64,000 nucleotides of DNA from a virus. Positions 42,637 through 50,410 of the stretch are shown piece after piece. The stretch covers positions 122,104 to 186,103 of IMG/VR virus record IMGVR_UViG_3300030099_008323; one strand, 5' to 3'. How positions within the stretch are numbered: position 1 is the stretch's first letter; each line of letters begins with the position of its first letter. Made by a program: the position numbers and the translations under genes. The notes beneath the pieces were generated by a model. That model was given only the letters and a program-made list of their open reading frames with translations, made no database searches and was not told the DNA's origin.

Positions 42637-45600
42637 TTATCTAATCCATCTCTTACTTTTTAGAAAAGCTAGGAACCTCTGTGCTCTCATTCTGTCATCT
42701 TTACTAAATCTAGATTTTAATCCGGATAAAATTTTAAAATTATGAATCCAAGCCTGATTAATATTTTCTGGATTAAAATTTAATTTATTTAATTTTTTTG
42801 ATTTTGGTAGTTCACTAGTGGCTATACTAGGTGTGGAGATATCGTCATTGTCTACAGCTTGGTCAGAAACCACATCCTCATCTGTAATGAGAATATCTTT
42901 AAACTCTTCATATCCTTCTCTTTTTTTAACATTTTTAGGACTATACATATTTTGCCACAATTTATATACATCTGGAGTAAGTGCAGTTCTTTCTAACAAA
43001 TCTTCAATATGGCGGTCGTGGTAGTAAGAGTCTTTATACACTTTTTCAGGGCTCCAATTTTTTCTTAATTCTAATTCATAAATTAAGCTCTCTAGAGGCA
43101 AAAGACGCTTGAAAGCCCCTGGTTTATCAGAAAGATGTGTTGATGCCGCGGCAGAAACATTTAGTGTGGCATTATATTTTAAAATAGCTCCTGTTTCTAA
43201 TTCTTTGGGTTTATCAGGCCAGTACCCAGTTTTCTGATACACTGTATATTTTATTAATCTGTTTATTTCTTCGGCTGTTAGACGTAATATTGCAGCGCCA
43301 TTGTCAACTTTTTCAAATCCTTTTTTAAGCGTTTCTCTCTGTAAGCCCTCAGTAATTGCCATAAATTTAGTAGCTGTATGACAGAATTCCCAGTAGTATG
43401 CCCTCTCATAAAATTTGTGTTTACTGCTTTTTTTCTTTGCTTTAAGCATGTCTAGTGCTCTCGTGACGAGGCCGGCTTCAGGATAAAATATTAAAGCCAG
43501 CGGAGCAGAAATTGGATGCATTAGTGGCTTGTTAGCTTTGATAAACTCTTCAACATTTTTTGTTTTATCTGAGCTTTCATATTCTTGCAAGACGTCAAGC
43601 CAAGTTTTATTTGTAAAGCCCATCGCACCTATTTCCTTACCTCTCTCTATAGCATCTTTATTTAAATACTCAGATATTGGCTTCCCATCTGGAGACAGAT
43701 TCAAAGATAAATTTGAATTTACAAATTTTTCTATTGAACTCTTAGTCATAGTTCTTGATGTGATGCTTGTTATTTTTGTAGCAGCCTCCACAGATCTTTT
43801 TAATATTTCGTGAAACTCACGTGGTTCATATTTATCTCTTTCAAAACATGCCGCAAGGCCTTGATAGAGCTTCTCAAAATTTTCTGCAAAAATATCGATA
43901 TTATTTTCTATCTGAGAAAAGTCTTTTTGCATTTTTCGCTCCGGCCCAAAATAATTGCCAGATTCATAATCATGCCATCCATTTTCTTCATATTTTCCAT
44001 TTTTATAATCTTGTATAATACGATTATATATCCTAATATCCTCTGTTTTGGTTGGGGATAGGCCATAGCATTGTGGCTCAGCCGGCCCCAGATCGAATGA
44101 TTGAGCCATTAACCAACTTTTTCTCATTTCACATGCAAAAGAAAAAGTACCAGGCTGCAAATATGATGGGCATCTACATAGATAGCCTATAACACCAATT
44201 GGATCAAACATCATGAAGAACGCTGTAATACCCCGGAAAGCCGGGGTTTGTATTACGTTTCCTTGCTCTAATTCATTAAGGTCGGAAAGATAAAAGAACG
44301 GGGAGAGTATTTTAAGTACTCTTTGTGCGCCTTTCATTAAGGTGCCTGTTAGCGCTAGTAAATCATCAGTTACCCTTAAAAATAATTTTCTATCACTAAT
44401 TGTTTCCATCTGCACAAATATCTTCTTTGCAGCTTCTTTTGCTTGCTTGAACTCTGCATCACTTGCAAACACATCATTAGCATTAAGCTCATCTAAAAAC
44501 TTCATGTATTTTTTTTCTGCACCACGAACATTGAGGGTCTTACCAGATTTTTTCATCTGTCTAAACATCGCCTCTAATGTAAGATTCGGATCGATATTCA
44601 TTCCTTTGGTAGCTGGTATCATATCTAAAACATCAGCGCCAGGTAAATATCTAAGATATTTCGCTTTGCGAGGGCCCGTAAACGTCTCTAGGGCTGATTT
44701 TTTTACTTTAACTTTATCGGTTTGATATTTTTTAGCTAACTTTCTGAGATCTTCAACTTGTTTGCTTAAAAATGTATTATTTACTCCTGCTTTTTTTCTA
44801 TCATATGGTCCATTAGAAAGCAAGGCGCCTATACCAACACGTGGAAAAAGTGGCATTTTTTGATCACTAGTGCCGCCTAACTGTGCTAGCATTTCTTTAA
44901 TTACATCAAGTTCAGCGCCACTTACATCAGTAAATATCAGTCGACCAGATTCAAGTTGGTCTAGTAGTGTTCTATACCTCCAAACATCACCTGTTCTTCT
45001 GCTACTGAAAAAATCAAAAACTTGTCCACGCGCCCCTGCTCCAGCAATATTATCTGTTGCTTCAGCTAGCCATCGACCTCTTCCATCTGGCTTAACTTTG
45101 AAATCAACACCCCATATATAATTTGTTGTTTCATGAACAAAATCGTATGTTGTTGATATGTCAATATTCATTCTATCAGGAAGAGAGGTATTCAAAATAT
45201 CAGACAGCCTCACAGATAGGCCAGAGTTTTCTGGCTTCCATGATCTTCTTAGCGCGCCAAGTTTATTAATTTCATTATTAATTTGAGCTGCAGCACTAGC
45301 CCAAGCGCCGTTCGCATTGCTAGCTAGCTTATAGTTTACAGACTTACCTTTTATGTCAGATATCGTTCCATCGTTTTGAAATTTTATAGCTGATTTTTCA
45401 TTCTCAGGCAGGGCGTCTATGAGATTATCGATCCAGCTGCTATCAAATCTAGGATCAACTGTGTGGCGTATGATTGGTCTTTCAGAATTTCTAATTCTTC
45501 TTTGAGCCGCTAAAAGTGCATCATCACCTGCAGAAGTTGCATTACGTACTTCTCTTTCTAGAGAAATGAGAAATTTACCGCCACTATTCACCGCCTCTGG

Positions 45601-46365
45601 CGATCGGCTAGTCATATTTTCTAAAGCTTGCACGCCATGGCCAGTATAAGCAAAAGAGCCAATAACTTTAGGCTCCACTCCTTTTCTTTGAAATATTGTA
45701 ACTGGACTTTTTTTATCGCTGTATTTAACTACAGTTGCGCGCGCAACAATATTGTCATTGGGAGGCCCGGTAATATTAACTATTTTTAAAATTTTTGCTT
45801 GATTCTTGACTACTGAATCTAATTCTTTCATATTAACAAATAGCTGAAAAAATCTATCAATGCCATCAATCGCTCTTCTTCCTGCTGCATCAGCTGAGCT
45901 AGCTATTTCTTGATACTTAGGACTATTTTTAAGTACTTTGTCGTAAGTTTGATAAAATTCATATAATGGCCATTTTCCAGCAGCAACTTCATATATTACA
46001 ATATCCAATATAGAATCGTAATTTGCACCAACAATATCATTAAGCGCACCTAAGATAAATTGATAAATTGCAGTCTCTTTTAAAGCTTCTAAGGCTCTTA
46101 TGGCATCTTTCCCACCTAAATCGTATATATACTGCAGCAGCCAATCTCTAGCTTTTTTACCTGTTTGAACTAAACCACCTATAGGCGTCTCAACATCTGC
46201 GGTAGCTGGCTCATTTACCGGCACTTCAGCTAGCTTTTCTCGTGCTCTAGCCATTTCTCCTGCTAGGCCTGGATCCGTTGGTCGCGGCGATCGCCCCTTG
46301 AATTCAATAATTTTTTTAGCCTCATGGAGGATGAAGCTTTCAAGATCTGCTTTATTTAATTTCAT
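42637..46365 (-). CDS. 1242-residue tagged protein, function unknown
   Basis: Begins MKLNKADLESFILHEAKKII, a divergent KITK-type tag. The rest is mostly helical with no motif I recognise: no Walker, HExxH, polymerase or protease signature was found. A weakly hydrophobic stretch lies near residues 715-735 (ITAFFMMFDPIGVIGYLC). Size plus tag suggest a large internal or ejected virion protein. A structure prediction would be the deciding step. Confidence 0.7.
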   Translation of the reverse strand: MKLNKADLESFILHEAKKIIEFKGRSPRPTDPGLAGEMARAREKLAEVPVNEPATADVETPIGGLVQTGKKARDWLLQYIYDLGGKDAIRALEALKETAIYQFILGALNDIVGANYDSILDIVIYEVAAGKWPLYEFYQTYDKVLKNSPKYQEIASSADAAGRRAIDGIDRFFQLFVNMKELDSVVKNQAKILKIVNITGPPNDNIVARATVVKYSDKKSPVTIFQRKGVEPKVIGSFAYTGHGVQALENMTSRSPEAVNSGGKFLISLEREVRNATSAGDDALLAAQRRIRNSERPIIRHTVDPRFDSSWIDNLIDALPENEKSAIKFQNDGTISDIKGKSVNYKLASNANGAWASAAAQINNEINKLGALRRSWKPENSGLSVRLSDILNTSLPDRMNIDISTTYDFVHETTNYIWGVDFKVKPDGRGRWLAEATDNIAGAGARGQVFDFFSSRRTGDVWRYRTLLDQLESGRLIFTDVSGAELDVIKEMLAQLGGTSDQKMPLFPRVGIGALLSNGPYDRKKAGVNNTFLSKQVEDLRKLAKKYQTDKVKVKKSALETFTGPRKAKYLRYLPGADVLDMIPATKGMNIDPNLTLEAMFRQMKKSGKTLNVRGAEKKYMKFLDELNANDVFASDAEFKQAKEAAKKIFVQMETISDRKLFLRVTDDLLALTGTLMKGAQRVLKILSPFFYLSDLNELEQGNVIQTPAFRGITAFFMMFDPIGVIGYLCRCPSYLQPGTFSFACEMRKSWLMAQSFDLGPAEPQCYGLSPTKTEDIRIYNRIIQDYKNGKYEENGWHDYESGNYFGPERKMQKDFSQIENNIDIFAENFEKLYQGLAACFERDKYEPREFHEILKRSVEAATKITSITSRTMTKSSIEKFVNSNLSLNLSPDGKPISEYLNKDAIERGKEIGAMGFTNKTWLDVLQEYESSDKTKNVEEFIKANKPLMHPISAPLALIFYPEAGLVTRALDMLKAKKKSSKHKFYERAYYWEFCHTATKFMAITEGLQRETLKKGFEKVDNGAAILRLTAEEINRLIKYTVYQKTGYWPDKPKELETGAILKYNATLNVSAAASTHLSDKPGAFKRLLPLESLIYELELRKNWSPEKVYKDSYYHDRHIEDLLERTALTPDVYKLWQNMYSPKNVKKREGYEEFKDILITDEDVVSDQAVDNDDISTPSIATSELPKSKKLNKLNFNPENINQAWIHNFKILSGLKSRFSKDDRMRAQRFLAFLKSKRWIR

Positions 46366-46425
46366 GTAATATTGTCCAACTTAAAATGCGCGCAGCGCGA
46401 AAAAATTTTCCTTACTTGCCCAGGC

Positions 46426-46938
46426 CTAAAGATCGTCAGGCTCACCATAATCGTCAGGTAAACCACCTGGATTAACGGGATCGATCTGTCTTAGTTGCAT
46501 AGCCTTAGCTAAACCGGTTTCTGCCAAGCTGGAAGGCTGTCTGTCTTCAGGAACCAGCTTCTCTATGGCTACGAGCTGCTCACTTAAATCTCTAGATTTA
46601 GCATATTTATTGTAGAGTTTGCCTAGCTCAGTTAGAGCTTCTTCCCATCTTTCGTTTTTCGAGTACTGAGATAAAATATTCTTATTTCTAGTCCAGTAAT
46701 TTTTAACAGTGAACATCATATCGCGATAAGCTTGCTGAGGGTTGTCGACAACATCCTTTTCCTCATATTTTGTACCAAGCTGATCTCTTACAAAATGCTC
46801 TCTTACTTCTAAAAGCTTTCTAACCAGCTGCCCGCCGCTCTTCATCTCAGGATTCATGCCTAGATCTTCTTGCTCAGCAAAAAAATTCTGAAGCTCTTCT
46901 TTAATAATCTGCTGTAATCTTTGTTTTGTAATTTTCAT
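46426..46938 (-). CDS. Tagged protein (KITK tag), function unknown
   Basis: 170 residues. Tag MKITKQRLQQIIKEELQN with FFAE|Q at residue 22. The body is helical (QAYRDMMFTVKNYWTRNK) with a Pro/Gly-rich end. Lies upstream of the 1242-residue gene, separated by 60 bp containing a CGCG-CTG-CGCG hairpin that might partly terminate transcription. Confidence 0.65.
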   Translation of the reverse strand: MKITKQRLQQIIKEELQNFFAEQEDLGMNPEMKSGGQLVRKLLEVREHFVRDQLGTKYEEKDVVDNPQQAYRDMMFTVKNYWTRNKNILSQYSKNERWEEALTELGKLYNKYAKSRDLSEQLVAIEKLVPEDRQPSSLAETGLAKAMQLRQIDPVNPGGLPDDYGEPDDL

Positions 46939-46939
46939 C

Positions 46940-47236
46940 TTAATTTCCCTTCTGATCTTTTGCCCAGATCTGTGGACATCGTTTTTTTGATTTGCTCATT
47001 AGTTGCGCCTTAACTATATCGTCTTTAGCGCCGGCCCTCAATTCATTGCGAAAGCTTAAGCCACGTTTAGTATCTTCACATGCTAGCTTTACAGCCTCAT
47101 CCGGGGCGTCATCTGCTTTATCATCAAAATCATCTGGAAAGTCTGGTATCTGAATATCACCAGGCCTTACTCTCTCAAGGACGTTTGCTATTTCCTCTTT
47201 AATAATCTGTTTAAGTTTATCTTTCGTAATTTTCAT
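46940..47236 (-). CDS. Small tagged protein (KITK tag)
   Basis: 98 residues. Tag MKITKDKLKQIIKEEIAN followed by VLER (Glu one place earlier than in the other tags), an acidic linker, then a basic helical end with two Cys residues (CEDTKRG and KKRCPQIW). One base from the next tagged gene. First gene of that unit, divergent from the plus-strand Cys-rich gene. Confidence 0.62.
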   Translation of the reverse strand: MKITKDKLKQIIKEEIANVLERVRPGDIQIPDFPDDFDDKADDAPDEAVKLACEDTKRGLSFRNELRAGAKDDIVKAQLMSKSKKRCPQIWAKDQKGN

Positions 47237-47267
47237 TATATAACTCCCGTTGCTATATTAAGTATAT

Positions 47268-47492
47268 ATGAAGAATACATTAATAATTGTATCATTTTTA
47301 ATTAGTTTGTTAATCACGAATTACACTTTTGCAATTTGCCAAGTAGCTGAAAAAGATAATGCTTCTTATTGCGAGGTAAGCGAAACAGGGCTATGCTGTG
47401 TAATCGACCTGCCAGACAATTGTTACGAAGTATGGTGTTATGACTATAGAGATTGCGTCTGGGGATCAACCGACGTTGCAATTTGTTTTTAA
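47268..47492 (+). CDS. Secreted Cys-rich small protein
   Basis: 74 residues. Clear signal peptide (TLIIVSFLISLLITNYTFA, cut before ICQ) and eight Cys in the mature 50 residues, enough for four disulfides. No ribosome site is obvious, and a TATATTAAG element lies just upstream. Its last 4 bp overlap the opposing gene's end. Could be a secreted or periplasmic effector; family not recognised. Confidence 0.6.
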   Translation: MKNTLIIVSFLISLLITNYTFAICQVAEKDNASYCEVSETGLCCVIDLPDNCYEVWCYDYRDCVWGSTDVAICF

Positions 47493-47680
47493 TCTGACCC
47501 AACGCACTCTGTCTCTTCTACACCAAAGTTGTTTGTTTCTTCGTCTTCTTTGTCCCAGATAAGCTGCAGCACTTCCATTCGATGATCTTCCTGGATAGTA
47601 GGACCTATTTCACGGAGGTTCGAACGTGCCTCAAAGCTGGTTAATTTGTTTTTCTGTAATTCAACACATATGATACACAT
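47489..47680 (-). CDS. Small conserved phage protein starting MCIICVE
   Basis: 63 residues with a CIIC pair at the N-terminus and the sequence KLTSFEARSNLREIGP; ends acidic. I recall similar short proteins in marine phage genomes but no function. Soluble, helical. Confidence 0.6.
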   Translation of the reverse strand: MCIICVELQKNKLTSFEARSNLREIGPTIQEDHRMEVLQLIWDKEDEETNNFGVEETECVGSD

Positions 47681-47694
47681 AGCATAGTTTCCTC

Positions 47695-47961
47695 CTACTT
47701 TGCTTTGCTTTTGAAATTAGTTTCTTTGCGTGAGCGTGCTATAGCTTTCTTGATGTCTTCAATTTGTTGCAAGATTGCTTTATTATAATCTCTCTTAGAC
47801 TTATAGGCCTTATAAAGCTGATTAAGCAAATCGCGCACATTGTCGTCATCTTCTTTGCCTTCATTCCATGGATGGTCTTTCTGCAGATCTTCATTAACGC
47901 CAGGGTATTTCTCAATTGCGTCTTTTATCATTTCTTTAATTAGCTCTTTTGAAATGCGCAT
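47695..47961 (-). CDS. Small tagged protein (KITK-like tag)
   Basis: 88 residues beginning MRISKELIKEMIKDAIEK, a divergent version of the tag, with GVNE|D at residues 21-24. The rest is a charged helix (LLNQLYKAYKSKRDYNKAIL) with a basic end. Three bases separate it from the upstream two-tag gene. Confidence 0.6.
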   Translation of the reverse strand: MRISKELIKEMIKDAIEKYPGVNEDLQKDHPWNEGKEDDDNVRDLLNQLYKAYKSKRDYNKAILQQIEDIKKAIARSRKETNFKSKAK

Positions 47962-47964
47962 TAA

Positions 47965-48954
47965 TTATTCCTCAAGCTTTGTTAAGTCGCGACTAAGATC
48001 TTGGAACGCTGTTTTTTTAAGTACTTTGCTCATTTGTTGTTCAAGCTTGCCTAATTCGATCAAACGAAAATCTATATCGCGAATTTTCTTTTCAATATCA
48101 TCTTGATCTGGATCTAAGCTGCCAGGTATTAATTGAGCGATAAGATCTTTTTTTTCAGCATTTAATTTGGCCTTTTCACTTTTAACACGCCGCTCGCGGG
48201 AAGATAGCGATCGCATCTTTGTCAAATTAGGATCTTCGCGGTTTGATGGCATCACAGGGTCGACCGGATTAAGAACGGGCGTCTTAGACTGTTTTGGAGG
48301 CATTTCAACTGGTGGCGTTGTACGATACTGCAGTTTCATTTGATCTAGCTTATTTTGCTCTAGCAGCGCTGCAAACGTATTTGATTGAAGCGCTTCTTTT
48401 AAAATTGACTTAAGCTGTGCTTTTGTGATTTTAACGCTTTTATGTCCTTCATTTATATCTTCGTAATCATCGTCGAACGCATCGATCTCTGCAGGAGATA
48501 ATCCAGTCGCCAGGCCACTCGGCCGAGTGCGCATCATTTTGAGGTGAAACTCAACGTCGCGACCTATCTCAGGCCTTTGTTCTATGACAGCATCCAGCAT
48601 CGCTTGCGCGTTTTGATCACGACCGCTCCTTGCCGCATGAAATAACCTTTCCAGTGCTCTATTATCAAATATCTTAGGCGGACCTTCTAAAGCTTTAGTT
48701 GCTAGCGCTTGATATGGCGTTATATCGCCCACGCTGTGTATTTGCTTTTTTGGTGAATCGATTTTTGATCGATCAGTCACAGCGCTGGTTTGCGCAACTC
48801 CCCTTCTTGGCTCGCCATACCGATTGGCTCTACGCGGCCCATCTAGATCTTCAATATCCAGCTTGGGCTCACCATATTCTGCTGGGTTTCTTTTGTAAGC
48901 CTCTAGAATGATCTCTTTCACTAGTTTTTTAAGTTTATTATTATCAATTTTCAT
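47965..48954 (-). CDS. Protein with N-terminal and internal KITK tags
   Basis: 329 residues from the ATG of MKIDNNKLKKLVKEIILEA. After about 165 residues of polar, Pro-rich sequence a second complete tag appears in frame (VKITKAQLKSILKEAL), where the expected start Met is Val encoded by GTT, so it cannot act as a start. A charged helical domain follows (RERRVKSEKAKLNAEKKDL). Looks like two tagged genes fused in frame. Confidence 0.68.
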   Translation of the reverse strand: MKIDNNKLKKLVKEIILEAYKRNPAEYGEPKLDIEDLDGPRRANRYGEPRRGVAQTSAVTDRSKIDSPKKQIHSVGDITPYQALATKALEGPPKIFDNRALERLFHAARSGRDQNAQAMLDAVIEQRPEIGRDVEFHLKMMRTRPSGLATGLSPAEIDAFDDDYEDINEGHKSVKITKAQLKSILKEALQSNTFAALLEQNKLDQMKLQYRTTPPVEMPPKQSKTPVLNPVDPVMPSNREDPNLTKMRSLSSRERRVKSEKAKLNAEKKDLIAQLIPGSLDPDQDDIEKKIRDIDFRLIELGKLEQQMSKVLKKTAFQDLSRDLTKLEE

Positions 48955-49103
48955 ATTGCTGTTCCTTAAACGTACCAATTGCTGGTTTAAGCTTGACTAT
49001 TGTAAATAGTATCGTTATAATGATTAAATCTCAAAATTAACTTGGCGGTATTTTTTTGCTTTAGACTTGGCTTTAAGTGCCTATATTGTATGTAAGTAAA
49101 TTA

Positions 49104-49220
49104 ATGAGCTATGATATATATGCAGTTTCTATCTTGATGTTAGCTATTGGCTTAATTCCTCCCTTGGCCAATGTTTTAACTCATATGATAATAACGTGGA
49201 TTAACCGTCGCGACCCTTAG
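49104..49220 (+). CDS. Possible 38-residue membrane microprotein
   Basis: ATG-started ORF encoding MSYDIYAVSILMLAIGLIP and onward, ending WINRRDP: one clear transmembrane helix and a positively charged end. No good ribosome site, so it is tentative. Similar single-helix microproteins with good ribosome sites occur further right. Confidence 0.35.
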   Translation: MSYDIYAVSILMLAIGLIPPLANVLTHMIITWINRRDP

Positions 49221-49339
49221 CTTCCCCTAGGACACTTATTAATTAATTACTTGAATTTATTGATCTTTTACAATTCCCAAAATCTGGAAATTTACCTGCG
49301 CATTGCAAATGTATCTAGCCCGCTTTAGACAAGCCCAAT

Positions 49340-49375
49340 CATTCCGGTGACTTACATTCCGGGATATCCCACCGG
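49340..49375. repeat. Palindrome GGGATATCCC nested in inverted and direct repeats
   Basis: Two copies of CATTCCGG 15 bp apart; the second runs into the perfect palindrome GGGATATCCC; and CCGGT before and ACCGG after form an outer inverted repeat. Such nested symmetry suggests a protein-binding site (operator, origin or packaging signal). Seen directly; role unknown. Confidence 0.45.
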
Positions 49376-49451
49376 CTCCCCCCTATGTTAGTGTATTTAT
49401 TAAGCTTATTAAATAGTTTATCATATATGTGCTAGTTTGTTAAGTGGTATT

Positions 49452-49649
49452 TTATTCAGTGATATCAGTAACGTACGGCTTGCCATCCTTAAAGGTGATG
49501 TGTATCTGTCCCATAAGGTAAGCGTCTAGCGCATCCTGCAAAGCGTTAGCTAGGTCTAAGCGACCAGCCGATGCTTGGTCAGCTACTAAGCTACGCATCT
49601 TATAGGCAGTCCAGTCCGCTATGTTGTCGATATTGTTCTCCTTTTCCAT
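49452..49649 (-). CDS. Small hypothetical early protein
   Basis: 65 residues, acidic helical first part (IADWTAYKMRSLVADQASAG) and a short beta end (GQIHITFKDGKPYV). The ATG lies right at the predicted transcription start of the 49656-49684 promoter, so translation may be leaderless or the promoter call may be slightly off. No family recognised. Confidence 0.6.
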   Translation of the reverse strand: MEKENNIDNIADWTAYKMRSLVADQASAGRLDLANALQDALDAYLMGQIHITFKDGKPYVTDITE

Positions 49650-49655
49650 AGTAAC

Positions 49656-49684
49656 AATATAGTTACCAGTGTTTACTAAGTAAA
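49656..49684 (-). promoter_or_regulatory. Early-type promoter (P-49.7)
   Basis: TTTACT, 17 bp, TATATT. The leftmost and one of the weaker members of the family; the box before the -10 is GGTAAC rather than GTTCY. Drives the 65-residue gene. Confidence 0.5.
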
Positions 49685-49831
49685 GGGCGTGGGTAGGTTA
49701 AAGTGTAGAGGCTATCCCCTTGTATTTGCTACCCTTTTATATACCCCTTATTCACTAGCATATATTTATATCCTGCTAGCGTTCCCTAACCTACTGTAAT
49801 AGCTTAGAGTTTTGAATAGTGTTACACCCAA

Positions 49832-50083
49832 CTAGTTAATGGTGTTATTCTGTTGGGCTACTGAGTGAATGAGAGCACCGCTTGTGTCCTCTATCCAAGC
49901 AGGCCATCCAGCGCCTAGCCAATCCTTGAGCATTACCTCAGCTTGAACCAGAGAGCCAGCCTCGTAGCGTTGGATATCACCCTCACAAGGAATGCATAGC
50001 GTATAAGTAGCTTTAATCTCTTGGCTTTCTGGCCCTAGGGCTTGAGAGAGTAGAGTGTTAACTAAGTTATTGATTTTATTCAT
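49832..50083 (-). CDS. Small hypothetical protein
   Basis: 83 residues. Central TYTLCIPCEGDIQRYEAGSL followed by KDWLGAGWPAWIED; mixed alpha/beta. Two Cys in CIPC. Overlaps the upstream gene by 4 nt (ATGA) and is the last gene of the unit that begins with the sigma factor. Confidence 0.6.
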   Translation of the reverse strand: MNKINNLVNTLLSQALGPESQEIKATYTLCIPCEGDIQRYEAGSLVQAEVMLKDWLGAGWPAWIEDTSGALIHSVAQQNNTIN

Positions 50084-50298
50084 TTAGACCCTCGCCTTAA
50101 TAGTGTTCTAATGAGAAGGTGCGCAGCCTCTAGCTTATCGCCTTCGTTATTAGCGTTAAGGTTACGCTGTAACCATCGGAGATTGCTGACTTTATTTAAG
50201 TCTCTCCGCATTTCTGGAATGTTCATGCCCTCAAGAAGCTCTGAAAGCCTAACGATTACAGGGTCTTGAACCGATTTAAAGTTATTGTTTTCATTCAT
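50080..50298 (-). CDS. Small helical hypothetical protein
   Basis: 72 residues, polar and helical (NLRWLQRNLNANNEGDKLEAA ends in AHLLIRTLLRRGSK). Coupled by ATGA overlaps on both sides. No family recognised. Confidence 0.55.
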   Translation of the reverse strand: MNENNNFKSVQDPVIVRLSELLEGMNIPEMRRDLNKVSNLRWLQRNLNANNEGDKLEAAHLLIRTLLRRGSK

Positions 50299-50405
50299 CT
50301 TTTGAACCCTCCGAGTGATTCAGGGTAGAGCATGGCCAATCCGGCCATGGTAATAAATAAAGCAATCACTAGAATAACCAGCAAGGTTATCAGTCTTAGC
50401 CTCAC
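50295..50405 (-). CDS. 36-residue membrane microprotein
   Basis: Below the usual length cutoff. GTG start; LITLLVILVIALFITMAGLA is a strong transmembrane helix with basic residues in front (VRLR). It begins 5 bp after the sigma-factor stop and its TGA overlaps the next ATG (ATGA), so it fits exactly into the operon. Function unknown. Confidence 0.6.
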   Translation of the reverse strand: MRLRLITLLVILVIALFITMAGLAMLYPESLGGFKR

Positions 50406-50410
50406 ACACA

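Larger units (their letters stand above)
48979..49451. other. Intergenic transition zone between the two genome halves
   Basis: 473 bp with no sizeable gene. It marks the change from AT-rich tagged/structural genes on the left to more GC-rich small genes with a common promoter on the right. It holds a possible 38-residue plus-strand ORF and a nest of palindromes and short direct repeats (49340-49375). No promoter of the TTTACY/TATTAT type lies inside it. Confidence 0.5.

Noticed and set aside
46380-46425. CGCG hairpin as a strong terminator
   Set aside because: The stem is only about 4-5 bp with a weak T stretch on the minus strand; at most partial termination, so not listed as a feature.
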